Below are positions 40,981 to 52,230 of a stretch of DNA of 64,000 bases, piece by piece; the first letter of the stretch is position 1; every line of letters starts with the position of its first letter. This DNA comes from Catonia carolina. Taxonomy: Eukaryota; Arthropoda; Insecta; Hemiptera; Achilidae. Where the stretch lies: contig JAQMRL010000006.1 in the NCBI GenBank assembly GCA_035578175.1, forward strand, positions 32,357,893 to 32,421,892, given 5' to 3'. The notes beneath the pieces are model-generated. The model saw only the letters and a program-made list of their open reading frames with translations, did not search any database and had not been told where the DNA came from. Position numbers and translations under genes: made by a program.

Positions 40981-41112
40981 ATGGGTAATCAAGATAAACC
41001 ACTTAACGGTATTACAAATGAAAATAACAATAAAAATATAAGAAGAAAGAAGCGAGATTCAACAGATGCGCCTGATATTGATGATTACGTTACTATATGT
41101 ATTGAGAACAAG
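40981..41112 (+). CDS. First coding exon of an unidentified gene
   Basis: The ATG has a good context (A at -3, G at +4). The frame runs 44 codons to a strong donor, AAG|GTAAATAAG. The peptide starts MGNQDKPLNGITNENNNKNI, then a basic patch RRKKR, and ends DAPDIDDYVTICIENK. MG could allow N-myristoylation, but that is only a possibility. I do not recognise the family, and no second exon was identified downstream to 46 kb. The tandem repeat begins 5.3 kb further on. Confidence 0.5.
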
Positions 41113-41706
41113 GTAAATAAGCCAGCTTAACTACTGAATACTTGAATACGTTATTAATCTTATCATTTTATAGTCAGCTATTATATATTTAATAGACTAT
41201 AACAGTTAAATTAATAAATACAATCAATTTATTACATGTTATATAAAAAACATTCTAACTTAAAGTATTATTTCATAATAGAAAACAATAATGTTTCCAT
41301 TTTAGGTTAAGTTGTACCGGCCTTTTATTATAAGCATGGTATAAACATCAGAACGATACTTAAAAGAATGTTCCATCATTCTTTATGGCAAAATGAACGA
41401 AAACTAATACACACAAAGACAATAATACACAAAAGACAAAAACTAATACACAGTACACAAAGACACTGGACTTTATACAATTTTTAAATATTCAAAGACA
41501 ATTTTAGTGCAAATAAAAGTGCAATTCATATAAAATAATTTATAGTTTAAAAGTCTAAGATTCAATTGTTCAGAGTAAATTTTATTCAATTGAAAAACAT
41601 CATTGTAAACCTACAGTGTTATAATTTTATATTATGTAATTTGTGTTTTTTATGTAATGGGGTCGCTAAAAACTTAGAATGTTGATGCGACCATAATAAA
41701 CCAATT

Positions 41707-42070
41707 GTTGTTCTTGTTTAGGTCTTCAGCCGAAAGGCTGGTTTGAACCTGTAGAGGTTTTACTAAGTAAAATGAGGAGTGAGGTGGTTTACCATTGCCT
41801 TCCTCGCTGAATAGAAAAGTACACTCATCAGCATGCCGGGCCCTCTGAAAAGCACATATTTTCCACTCTGCAAATGACACCTTCACTTCATTCACCACAG
41901 GGTCTGGCTGTATAATGAAATTCATTACTTTCAAAGTAGATAACTCTGATTAGTGTCACAGTACACCTCTACCTCTTCTGTTCTTAAATGATTCAGTCAT
42001 TTAATTGCCTGACCATGAGACAAGAAACAGAACTATTTATTTTAGCCCTGCAACTAACAGATAGAGTGTA
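41707..42070 (-). repeat. Family B retroposon, 5'-truncated with target-site duplication
   Basis: AATAAACCAATT at 41695-41706 and 42071-42082 flanks it. On the minus strand it starts at TACACTCTATCTGTTAGTTG, lacking the first ~35 bp, and ends CTAAACAAGAACAAC. The short frame MNFIIQPDPVVNEVKVSFAE is open for 86 codons. It lies 0.6 kb downstream of the orphan exon at 40981. Confidence 0.92.
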
Positions 42071-42082
42071 AATAAACCAATT

Positions 42083-42676
42083 ATAAAAAAAAACTAACCT
42101 GCATAATATTGAGATATTTGATGAAATTCACAACATAATTTACCATCTCGATTTATTATTCTTTTGTATAAATTTTTACCCAAAAAAATGTTAACTTTAT
42201 AATAAAACCAAACGGATCTATTGTTAAAAAAACCTGCAATTAAATACTTTCATAATTAAAAACAATTACATTTTAAGATGCGTCAACTAAATTTTTCATT
42301 AATTTTTTTTACAATAAATTCTTTATTGCAATATATTTTTGCCGATTAAACAACAATTTTATAATTAATTTTTAAGGTTATACATGTATCGTTAATTATG
42401 TTTTTGTTAACACTGGAAAATAACAATATAAAATAAACTTATTTACACATAACTGTTTAAAATAATAATCCTTAGATAACTTAACCGATTTTTGTAACAA
42501 ATGAATAGGAAGTTATTTTTAAGCCTGTCGTAAATTAATAAGGGAAGTACATTTAAACATAGCACGCAACCTTATAATATTGTTTTAATGGTTTTAGAGA
42601 GCTATTCCTAGAATTTGTGTGGTCGTAAATATAGCCTAAGATTATTTTTATACCATAAATAACCTCATTTCGGGAG
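42083..42676. other. AT-rich stretch without recognised feature
   Basis: Presumed intron of the gene starting at 40981. No exon or repeat signature was recognised. Confidence 0.4.
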
Positions 42677-42678
42677 TA

Positions 42679-43880
42679 CAATCCAACCTCGGTTATCCGG
42701 GATTCAGATTAACCGGGTTCATGATCATCCGGGATCGTGATAATGAGAACACCTGCATCGGCGCCTAAACAAAAGAAACTTAGCGGTCGCAACAGAGAAA
42801 ATATCTTTTGTCTTTTGATGTAACATAATTGTACACTCTTGTATACCTGATTTTTTTGAAGGGTCATTATGTATGTGTTTGTATGTATAATGTATATTGG
42901 AAAAACTCATAATATGGTGCAATCAGTACTGAATTTCTTGGGATTTTCCACGGTCTTACCAAGATTGCGGGATTTACGTGTCGTAAAAAAATTACCGCCA
43001 TTGTGTGGCTAAAATAAATAGTTCTGTTTCTTATCGCGTGGTCAGCCAATTAAATGACTGAATCATTTAAGAACAGAAGAGGTAGAGGTGTGAAAGACAC
43101 TAATCAGAGTTATCTCCTCTGAAAGTAATGAATTTCATTATACAGCCAGACCCTGTGATGAATGAAGTGAAGGTGTCATTTCCAGAATGGAAAATATGTG
43201 CTTTTCAGAGGGCCCGGCATGCTGATAAGTGTGTTTTTCCATTCAGTGAGGAAGGCAGTAAACCAACTCACTCCTCGTTTTACTTAGTAAAACCTCTACA
43301 GGTTCAAACCAGCCTTTCGGCTGATGACCTAAACAACATTTGGTAATGTCTGAAAGTAAGTTCGGCACATGCGTGCGCGCGTACACACACACACAAAAGG
43401 TATGTTATAACAATGTTTTTCACGTGACACTTAAGCGTCAACATCGCTGTCGGTATTTATGTATCAAAAATCACTATTGTCATAAATCTGTTTTAAAAAT
43501 TTAAGAAAGTAGAAAAATGTATAACAAACGATGAACCAAGTTGACCCTGTATTGATATGACGAGTTTTAAGCTAAATTAACTTATCTATTTTATTGACGG
43601 AAACGGTAGTTAATTAGTTAATAGGCTGACTAAACATAAAAAAATGTTTTCATGATAACAGAGAGAGACAGGCAGCAAACAGAAACAGCATGTTTATTTA
43701 CTGTCGGTGGTATAATAAAATAATATACACCTATGTAATATACATACATACTTATATATAAATATGGGCATTCATAGGTAAAAAAGTACTATGTAATACT
43801 GTGTAATCGGATTAACCGGGATTTCAATTTTCCGGGATGGGTGTTGCCGGTGGTCAGCCCGGATAAACGAGGTTAGACTG
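42679..43880. mobile_element. Tigger/pogo-like DNA element with a family B insertion
   Basis: TA flanks terminal inverted repeats sharing CA(A/G)TC(C/T)AACCTCG(G/T)TTATCCGG, followed by a GATTAACCGGG block near both ends. These are the hallmarks of pogo/Tigger elements. No transposase could be read. A family B copy lies inside at about 43010-43337, so it is the younger insertion. Confidence 0.75.
43010..43337 (+). repeat. Family B retroposon nested in the Tigger-like element
   Basis: 5'-truncated at GGCTAAAATAAATAGTTCTG; the 3' end is GACCTAAACAACA. The short frame from 43128 is open. A target-site duplication is not evident. Confidence 0.85.
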
Positions 43881-44060
43881 TATTTTGCAAAACTAACAAA
43901 TCCTAAGTCAATGGGACAGAAAACAATACGTTCTTCTTAACTAAAATAATTTTTTATTAGTATTTCAACGCATACCCTATTTAATATGTTGTTTTGCCAG
44001 CAATATTGTAAATCGAATGTCTTAAAACAATTTAAACACTTAAAAAATATACGTACATAT

Positions 44061-45115
44061 TTTTACTTTCTCTCGCCTATATGAATATATAGTAAGGAAA
44101 GTATTGTTTTCATGTCGATTTTTCGATATCAGCTCAAAAACGGCTCCTACAATTTTAAAAAAAATCGCCTTATTTACTACAGTTTTTATCCTCTACAAGA
44201 TACGGTAGGCGCCATGTCTGTTGAAACTATTGGGGAGGCTGTTCACTCGTGAAAAAAATCTGTTTTTTGAAGATTACGACCTTAATTATGTATTTTATGG
44301 CAAAAGTGTATATATTAAAAGTTGTAGAAAATTTAAAAATCTACAACTTTTATTTCAAACATTTCTTTGAATAACGCTTAGTTTAGCGATAATTAGTAAT
44401 TTTCTGGGTTTTTCATGAAAATATGTTTATCGAGAATATGAGATTCTCGAAATACGAAACACGACCTATTTTATACCAAAATTATAAAACATATAAGTCG
44501 TTGTTGAAAGAAAAAGTTATATGACGTAAAACGCAAAAAATGTGACGAGATTTAAACGTCCAACTTTGTAAGAGCGTATCTTATCTAAATATCAGCGTAT
44601 AATAATAACATTTATAGCGTAATACGTAAAATACAATTCATTAGGAAGCGAAAGTTTTTTTTTCAAAAATGAGCATGTTAGAGCGTGGTAAGCGAAACTT
44701 AAATATATTTGCCCGTGACCTTCGGATGGTGTCGGCGGAGGAGGGCTGATGTTTTCCGTACGCCTGATAACTCAACGGGTTCTCATAAGAACTACTGCAT
44801 TCTGAACGTGAAACAGAGTATAGGATTTGAACAAGGAACCTTTGTCTCCGAAAATCAGCCGTTAAACAGCTTATTCGCGGCGACGACTTTAGACTAACCG
44901 GCGGGTCGGAGTTTAGTTCAGCGTAAATTGATTATCCGTATTTTGTTCATCAAAATCCAAATCCATTAGTGGTTGATTTTCATTTGGCGTCATTCACTCA
45001 TATTAAAGTTAGGTTATGTTTTCGTTTTATCTTGTTTACTCGAGATTAAACGTAGGTTATATTTTTCATTATTTACATTGACGACAGAAAGTTGTGTGAG
45101 TATTTCACACTAGAT
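44061..45115 (-). repeat. Family A repeat with an embedded SINE fragment
   Basis: On the minus strand it runs from CTAGTGTGAAATACTCACAC to GGCGAGAGAAAGTAAAAA. A head fragment of SINE family C (GGTTAGTCTAAAGTCGTCGC, then AATCAGCTG-like and the B-box region) lies at about 44812-44905. Confidence 0.8.
44812..44905 (-). repeat. SINE family C head fragment
   Basis: On the minus strand, CCGCCGGTTAGTCTAAAGTC, GAGACAAAGGTTCCTTGTTC and AAATCC are the tRNA-like head of family C. The body is missing. Confidence 0.7.
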
Positions 45116-45915
45116 TTTTAAAATCAAGATTAAAAGAACTACGTTGCTACCTCAGTAGGGATGCAGTTTATTTCTTTAAATCAATGACCTTGATACGGAA
45201 AAGTCCAACTGGATTCACGCAAAGATGCGTTCATAAGTCTTAAAATTTTTCCGAGCTCTGTCCATGGTTTTTAATTAGTCTTCTGTCCAGTACGGTATTT
45301 ACACTACGTTATTAAATTAAGTAATGATTTTTTAAAATTTAATAACGTATTTTACTTAATTTTCATAATTAAATTTCCTTAATACACCACAATGAAAATT
45401 ATGTTGGATAAAAATTAGAAAAATACGTCCAACAAACTTAAAAATTTTTTACACTTTTAAAAGCAATTCTGAATTGCATGGAATTACAATAACCGATTTT
45501 TATGTGGTCAAAAGAAATAAAAAACTATACTGCTAAACTGCGCGTCGGAAAAGTAAATGTCAAATACAAAAAACGAGCTTATGATATTTTCTTCAACTTT
45601 TCACCGTACTTTAGCTGTCAAATTCATTTTAAAGCTGTAAATTTGAGCAAACCATTTTAAAAAAGATCTCTCTGAATAGATCCTAGCAAATATAACAATA
45701 ATTGCCGAAAATTTAATAAAAATCGTTATAACCGGTTTTGACAAAATTGGATTTTCGTACTTTCATTGGAGTTTTGTACCATAATTTTGGAGCTAATTAT
45801 CAAAACATCTCCAGATTAGTTGATGAGAAATATTTAGTGATAAGGTTTACAATCAGCAGTTCTTGCTACGGAACGAATACAGCGCGCGCACAGTAAAAAC
45901 ACTATTTCTAGAAAC
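45116..45915. other. No feature recognised
   Basis: AT-rich sequence between two family A copies, with no coding signal. Confidence 0.4.
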
Positions 45916-46178
45916 TATTTACTTTCTCTTGCCGTTGTGAAATAAATGGAAAGTGAGTATTGTTTAAATATCGATTTTTGAAATCGAGTTTTCACAGTAA
46001 ATATACGTTTTCAGGTCCCCGAACTCAAAAAATCATGGTTTTTTACCGATTGGTCTGTTGTGTGTAAACAAAATATCTCGAGAACGGAACGTCGTACGAA
46101 GTTGAAACTTCGAATTTAAGTTAGGTATCATGAAGTTACCCGTTATGCACATTTCATTAAAATCGGTCAAACGGAAAA
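45916..46178 (-). repeat. Family A repeat, right-end fragment
   Basis: TTTACTTTCTCTTGCC and ATCGAGTTTTCAC mark the right end, and CGATTTTAATGAAATG the inner limit. It is cut where family E begins. Confidence 0.8.
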
Positions 46179-46182
46179 TGGC

Positions 46183-46460
46183 CTCGGGGGCCAGCCCAGT
46201 CAGTCGGTAGTAAGTGCTATTATTTGTTAAGTAACACCGGTTGGGCAAGCGACTTTAAATGGTGACCAGCTGACAGCCAACCTTAAACAAACTCTATTGG
46301 GGGTCCCTGTTCAAACTCATGCCTAATTCACGTCAAATAATACTGCAAAGCAGCGATCAAATTGGGTAGTTGTCAATAACAACTACCCAATAAAAGCAAA
46401 AAAAACAAATAAAAACAAATAAAAACAAATAAATATTTTATAACAAATAAAAGCTAAAAA
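46183..46460 (+). repeat. Family E repeat with expanded A-rich tail
   Basis: It matches 39631-39869. The tail has AAACAAATAAAAACAAATAA-type reiterations at about 46395-46460 and a second copy of the terminal ATAACAAATAAAAGCT. Confidence 0.8.
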
Positions 46461-46470
46461 AATCTGGTGT

Positions 46471-47240
46471 GAAACACTCACACAACTTTCTCTTGCCAAT
46501 GCAAATAACATTATCAGAGTGCGTGACATTAATAATAAAACATTAGAAATAAACCGAAAAAACAAACTAATTTTAGTCATGAGCGAATGATGCAATATTA
46601 AAACCAATTGCCTTAAATAATACGGAAAACCACTCTTTCATGCTACCTAGCCTCTGTATAGAAAAATGGCTCTGAATAAAAGTTGTAGTTCTTTGAATTT
46701 CCTATAAATTTGATTATATACACTTTTGTCGTAAAATGCATACTAAGGCCGAAATCTTAAAAAAAAAAATTATTTTTTACTAATTTTCATGAAAAAAAAC
46801 CCTCAAAAAACACTAATTACCGCTAAACTAAGCGTTGTACAAAAAATATTTGAAATAAACACTGTAGTTTCTTAAATTTTACATTTTACATTCTCTACAA
46901 CTTTTTATTATATAACGTTTTGCGCTAAAATGCATATTAAAGCCGCAATCTAAAAAGAAAATGTTTTAACGTAAAAACAGCCTCAAGCAGAATTTCAGCA
47001 AACATGGCGCCTACCTTATATTGTAGAGCATAAAAAATGTAGTAAACCAGTTGATTTTTAAAAAAATCGTAGGACTAGTTTTTGAGAAAATCGCAAAAAA
47101 GTGAAAAATTATACGAATAAACTACTACTTCCGGTTGACCGATTTTGATGAAATGTTCGTGTCGGGTCCGGTAGTGATATGTAACTTAAGTTTCAAGTTC
47201 GTACGATGTTCCGTTCTTGGGATATTCTGTTCACACACAC

Positions 47241-47278
<38 letters not shown>

Positions 47279-47416
47279 CAATCGCTAAAAACATGTTTTT
47301 TGGGTTCAGGGGGTCTGAAAAACGTATAGATCCGGTGAAAACTCGATTTCGAAAATTCGACATGAAAACAATACTTTCCTTCCTATATATTCATATAGGC
47401 AAGAGAAAGTAAAAAA
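46471..47416 (+). repeat. Family A repeat in tandem unit 1
   Basis: Near full length, with left end, two internal modules, CCGATTTTGATGAAATG, a CA microsatellite at about 47233-47277 and right end GGCAAGAGAAAGTAAAA. The same element is at 52499-53444 and 58529-59474. Confidence 0.9.
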
Positions 47417-47459
47417 AACGGGAAAATATATTAAGTTTTCCTCATTTACTTTAAATTTT

Positions 47460-48605
47460 TACATTTAGTTTAAATCGCCCTCATTTACTACATTTTTGAG
47501 CTTTATAAGATAGGGTAAGCGGCATATCTGCTGAAATTCGTGTGGGACTACTCTCGTAACAATTTTTTTTTGAAATTTTGCGGCCTTAATATGAATTTTA
47601 GAGCAAAAGTGCATATAACATAAGTTGTAAAAATTTTAAAAATCTATAACTATTATTTTGAGAATATTATTTTACAGCGTGTTAAATTTAGTGTCAATTA
47701 GTTTTTTTCCGTATGTTCGTTATGAAACCGGTAAAAAATGAGTTTTTAAGATTGCAGCATTAATATTCAGTTTAGGGGAAAAACGTAAATATTACAGTTA
47801 TACAAAATTAAAAAGTTGTAGGATTTTAAGTTCTCTACAACTTTTATTGTATGAATTTTTGCACTAAATTACATATTAAAGCCGTAATCTTAAACAAATA
47901 ACGTTTTTACGGGAAAACACCCTCACCAAGAATTTCAGCAAACATGGCGCCTACCCTATCTTGTAGAGCATAAAATTTGATTAAACCAGGCGATTTTAAA
48001 AAAAAATCGTAGGACCAGTTTTTGAGAAAATCGCAAAAAGTGAAAAATTACACGAATAAACTACTACTTGCGGTTGACCGATTTTGATGAAAATGTTCGT
48101 GTCGGGTCCGTTAGTGGAATGTAACTTAAGTTTCAAGTTCGTACGATGTTTCGTTCTTAAGATATTCTGTTCACACACACACACACGCGCGCGCGCGCAC
48201 ACACACACACACACACAGACCAATTGCTAAAACATGTTTTTTGAGTTCAGGGGGTCTGAAAACGTGTAGATCCGGTGAAAACTCGATTTCAAAAAATTGA
48301 CATGAAAACAATACTTTCCTTCCTATATATTCATATAGGCAAGCGAAAGTAAAAAATCTATAACTTTTTATTTTAAGCATATTTTCCCACAGACCCTATT
48401 TTAGCGTCAATAAGTAATTTCCATATTTTGTTCAAATAAATTCAAGTACAAAAGAAGTTTCTTTTAATTTAGGGGCATTTACTTAAACATTTAAAATTAG
48501 GTCATCACTTTTACTTTGTTTACCCACGATTAAACATAGGTTATATTTTTCATTATTTATATTGTCAAAAGATAGTCGTGTGGATGTTTCACACCAGATT
48601 ATTTA
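47460..48605. repeat. Rearranged family A pieces in tandem unit 1
   Basis: A minus-oriented inner piece (about 47460-47720), a plus-oriented right half (about 47720-48356, with a CA/CG microsatellite near 48173-48217), and a minus-oriented left end (about 48357-48605, ending TTTCACACCAGATTA). Equivalent blocks are at about 53490-54634 and 59520-60664. Confidence 0.75.
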
Positions 48606-48666
48606 TCTTAAGTGGTCAAGAAATTTGAAGATCAGTTGAATTCTCGGTATTTCAAAATTTCACATT

Positions 48667-50518
48667 TTTTTTTTTGTCATCAGTCTCTCGACTGGTTTGA
48701 TGCAGTTCTCCAACCTGTTCTATGTTGCGCAAGTCGTTTCATATCTACATACCTGTAACACCCTACATCTTTTGTAATTTGCTTTATATATTCTAATCTT
48801 TGCCTCCCTCTACAATTTACTCCCTCAATGTTACCCTCCATTATTGATAGCCCAATACCTGGATGTCTTAGGATATGCCCCACTAGCCTATCCCTTCTTT
48901 TGGTAAGATGCTTCCATATACTTCTTTTTTCATCCACTCGCCTAAGAACCTCTAAATTACTTATTTTGTCCACCCACCTAATCTTTAACATTTTCCTATA
49001 ACACCACATTTCAAAAGCTTCTATCCTCTTCCGTTCTACAGCCCCTATCACCCATGTTTCACTTCCGTATAATGCTACACTCCAAACATAATGTTTTAAG
49101 AAATTTTTCCTAATATGTAAATCAATGTTTGTAGTCAGTAAACTATTTTTCATTTCAAAGGCTTTTCTAGCTTGAGCAATTCTACTCTTGATATCACTCG
49201 TGCTTCTACCATCCTTTGTTATTTTACTTCCTAGATAGCAGAATTCCCCAACTTCCTGTATGTTTTCGTTGCCTACTTTTAAATTTCCCATCTCTTCTAA
49301 ACCACCCTTGCTGCTGCACAACACTTTCGTTTTGTTCTTATTAATTTTCATGAAGTAATCCTTCCTCAAGATCTCATCCATTCCATTTAAGGCATCCTCT
49401 AGTTCATTCTTTGCCTCGGCTAATACTACTATATCATCGGCGAATCTCAACATTTTTATTGTTTCTCCTTGAATTTTTATTCCTACGTCAAATTTCTCCT
49501 TCACTTCATTTATAGCCTCTTCTATATACAAGTTAAAAAGTAGTGGTGACAAAGAACAACCTTGTCGTACACCTTTTCTTACAGCAGCCTCTTTTTCGTA
49601 CCCTTCGATTCTCAAAACAGCCGTTTGATTCTTATACAGACTGTAGATAACTTTCCTTTCTTTGTATTTAATTCCTAGCCTTTTCAAAGTTTTAAACATT
49701 TTACTCCAGTCCAGATTGTCAAATGCTTTCTCTAAATCTACAAATGCCATAAAAGTAGTTTTATTTTTCTGTATCCTTTTCTCAATAATCAGTCTCAGAG
49801 CCAATATTGCATCTCGAGTTCCCATTCTCCTTCTAAATCCAAATTGGTCATCGTCCAATACTTCTTCTACTCGGTGTTCTATTCTCCTGTATATATTCTA
49901 TATATATTATATCTGTATATATTATATTTGTGTATAATTTTCTTGTCAGTATCTTAGATGCATGGCATGTTAGGCTGATGGTTCTGTAATGTTCACACTT
50001 CTCCGCTCCTGACTTTTTTGGTATTGGAATCATAATATTTTTTTTAAAGTCCGATGGTACCTCTCCACTCTCATACATTCTGCACACAAGTTTGTATAAT
50101 TTGTTTTGAGCAACTTTGCCACATCGTAATAATAATTCCGATGGTATGTTATCTATTCCTGGTGTTTTATTCATATTCATATCCTTAAGTGCCCGATCGA
50201 ATTCTTCTCGTAGTATAGGGTCCCCTTTTTGATCTTCTTCAACATCAGTTTCTTGTTCTATCGCATCATATTCTAATTATTTTCCCATGTAGAGTTGATT
50301 TACGTATTCCTTCCATCTTTCAGCTCTCTCTTGGCCATTCAACAATGGTTTACCACCTGCGCTTTGTAAATTAACAGCTTTCATCTTTCGTTCTCCAAAG
50401 TTTTCCCTTATTTTTCTATAAGCTGCGTCCACTTTACCAACTGCCATTTTACTTTCATTGTCCGTACATTTCGCTCTGATCCACTCTTCCTTCGCTTTCT
50501 TACACCTTTTGTTTATTT
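48667..50518 (-). mobile_element. 5'-truncated LINE with reverse transcriptase, unit 1
   Basis: AATTTCACATT at 48656-48666 and 50519-50529 is an 11-bp target-site duplication. On the minus strand, frames cover a linker (AKEEWIRAKCTDNES), the RT fingers (KTPGIDNIPSELLLRCGK; FVDLEKAFDNLDW), RQGCSLSPLLFNLYIEEAIN, the catalytic LRFADDIVVLAEA, LGSKITKDGRS, LYGSETWVIGAVERKRIEAF and the C-terminus HRTGWRTASNQSRD. The endonuclease is missing by 5' truncation. One in-frame stop (MGK*LEY, near 50279) and a frameshift in a TA-rich expansion at about 49870-49935 make it inactive. The long intact frame is 49858-48680 (392 codons). A short A tract ends the 3' side. Confidence 0.93.
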
Positions 50519-50529
50519 AATTTCACATT

Positions 50530-51190
50530 ATCGTACTAATTAACACAGTGATACTAACTAGCCTATTACACAAAGACACAGCACAGCTTATGTAATAAAA
50601 AAGGTGATATTCAAGTAATATTTCCAAACAGAAACTTCTACAGTTCTCATGAACATTCAATCCCATTTTAGAACTACCTAAATAATAAAGTTAAGTCCTA
50701 AAATTCTAAATCTCCAGAAATCTAGAGAAATTTAGTAAAAGTAAAAACTGTACTGCCATTGTAGATAGTTCAAATATTTCTCCTTTAAAAATTACAGAAT
50801 ATATATTTTATAAATAGTGCAGTAATAATTTCACACCAAATTTACTATTAACAGATTTTTCTAAAGTTTAATCACGAATATCTTGATAATTTTGTAAACT
50901 GCTATAGTTGGTTTTTGACTAGGGTTTCAACATTTCATTAGAACCCAACCCTTAACGAAAAATTGATACCTAATACCTAACCACTACAATCTAACATTTT
51001 ACCACTGCACCACCGAAGTGGTTAAAAATCACTTGATAAAAATACTCTTATAAATAAAAATGTATGATTAAAAAAAATTGAAACTCTGGGAGGAGTCAGA
51101 TAATATTAAATAACTTTTAACTTAATTCTAAAAAAATGTATAACTTAACTCTTTTAACATTTTTTCCACAATGCCTTATTTATGATAAAA
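50530..51190. other. Unclassified spacer of the tandem unit
   Basis: About 0.66 kb with no element signature or coding frame, found only in the tandem units (also about 56558-57228 and 62588-63248). It could be the single-copy host DNA that was duplicated. Confidence 0.5.
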
Positions 51191-51797
51191 ACAGGTGGCG
51201 CACATAAAAGTAGCCCCGTAAATAAAGTGCAACACAATTGAAATGAAATTTGTTTATTTACAAATACCAATAATTTTTTTTATTATTTTATTCAATAGTC
51301 AAATATTGTTACATTATTACACGAAATGTTGAAAGTCATCACAGTCAGCTTGTACACACAAGATAGCGCGGTGTAGCATATTCTGAAATACAGACTGGAG
51401 TTCAGGAGCTGTAATGGTGCATATGACGTTCATGATCGAGATCTTTAGGTTTTCAATGGATATACTTTATCTTAAAATTTCCCCATAACTAGTAATCACA
51501 AGGAGACAAATCCGGTGATCGCGGTGGCCATAAGCCTAAAGAGATAGTCCTCTCATCGGTAAAAACACTACGCACACGAGCCAGTGATCTGTGAGATGTG
51601 TGACAAAGTCACCCCGTCTTGTTGGAAAAAAGGAATATGTAATTTCGTGTGGTGCTAATTGATTAATAAATTGATCAAAAATCTGGTTAAACATGCAGGT
51701 TGAATGGGGAAAATGGGGGGAATTTTCCTTGGCTCAGCATAAACATTATACAATCTCAGCTAAGTTATGGGGCTACTTTAAGTCTGCGCCACCCGTT
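51191..51797 (-). mobile_element. Mariner-type relic, unit 1
   Basis: Terminal inverted repeats share AC(A/G)GGTGGCGCA and TAAAAGTAGCCCC. On the minus strand the transposase C-terminal half can be followed: SFFQQDGVT (second catalytic Asp region), WPPRSPDLSPCD (third Asp region), NFKNKV, CTITAPELQSVFQNML and ADCDDFQHF, with frameshifts. In this copy, extra single bases and a ~17-bp deletion break it further. The N-terminal half is deleted. Confidence 0.82.
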
Positions 51798-51837
51798 ATA
51801 AATGCAGCTATAAACTTGAAAACCACTAAATAATGCG

Positions 51838-52130
51838 TTTTTAATCCCGTGTGTAAGTTTCAATCTGTTCAAATTACGAACAATAAGTAACCCCATGACC
51901 CAATGAGATGAGGGTTGATGTGTGAGGTTGAATGAGGTGTAGTTTTTGTAGCACACTCATGTCAACTATCCCTGATAAAGTATGGTTAATTAAACCCCAA
52001 ACATCAAAGTACTCAGATAACCGCTGTCTGAAAATTTAGAATCCATAAAAGTACCTTTACTATGATTGAACCAGGAATATGTCTCCAAAAATCAGCTGTT
52101 AAACAGCTGATTCACAGTGATTACTTTAAC
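51838..52130 (-). repeat. SINE family C, unit 1 copy
   Basis: It contains the family body (CCCCATGACCCAATGAGATG, then GGTTAATTAAACCCCAA) and AATCAGCTGTTAAACAGCTG near the head, which is diverged. Equivalents are at 57873-58165 and 63908-64000. Confidence 0.8.
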
Positions 52131-52135
52131 ACTAT

Positions 52136-52230
52136 TTTTTTTTTTTTTGGTTAAAACATCCGACTGTTCTGCAATTACTGCTAATGCAGACGGTGAATGA
52201 TGAAATTATTTTTTGTAATGTATGACCAGC
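52136..52230 (-). repeat. SINE family D 3' fragment (tail a), unit 1
   Basis: Poly-T, then AACATCCGACTGTTCTGCAA, TTACTGCTAATGCAGACGGT and GAATGATGAAAT. The head is missing. The unit 2 equivalent is at about 58170-58260. Confidence 0.75.

Noticed and set aside
47135..47412. Plus-strand frames rich in HTHTHT, and minus-strand VCVCVC frames, near the CA repeats
   Set aside because: They are translations of CA/GT microsatellites inside family A, not proteins.
49662..49937. 91-codon plus-strand frame, repeated at 55690 and 61720
   Set aside because: Shadow of the reverse transcriptase frame on the other strand.
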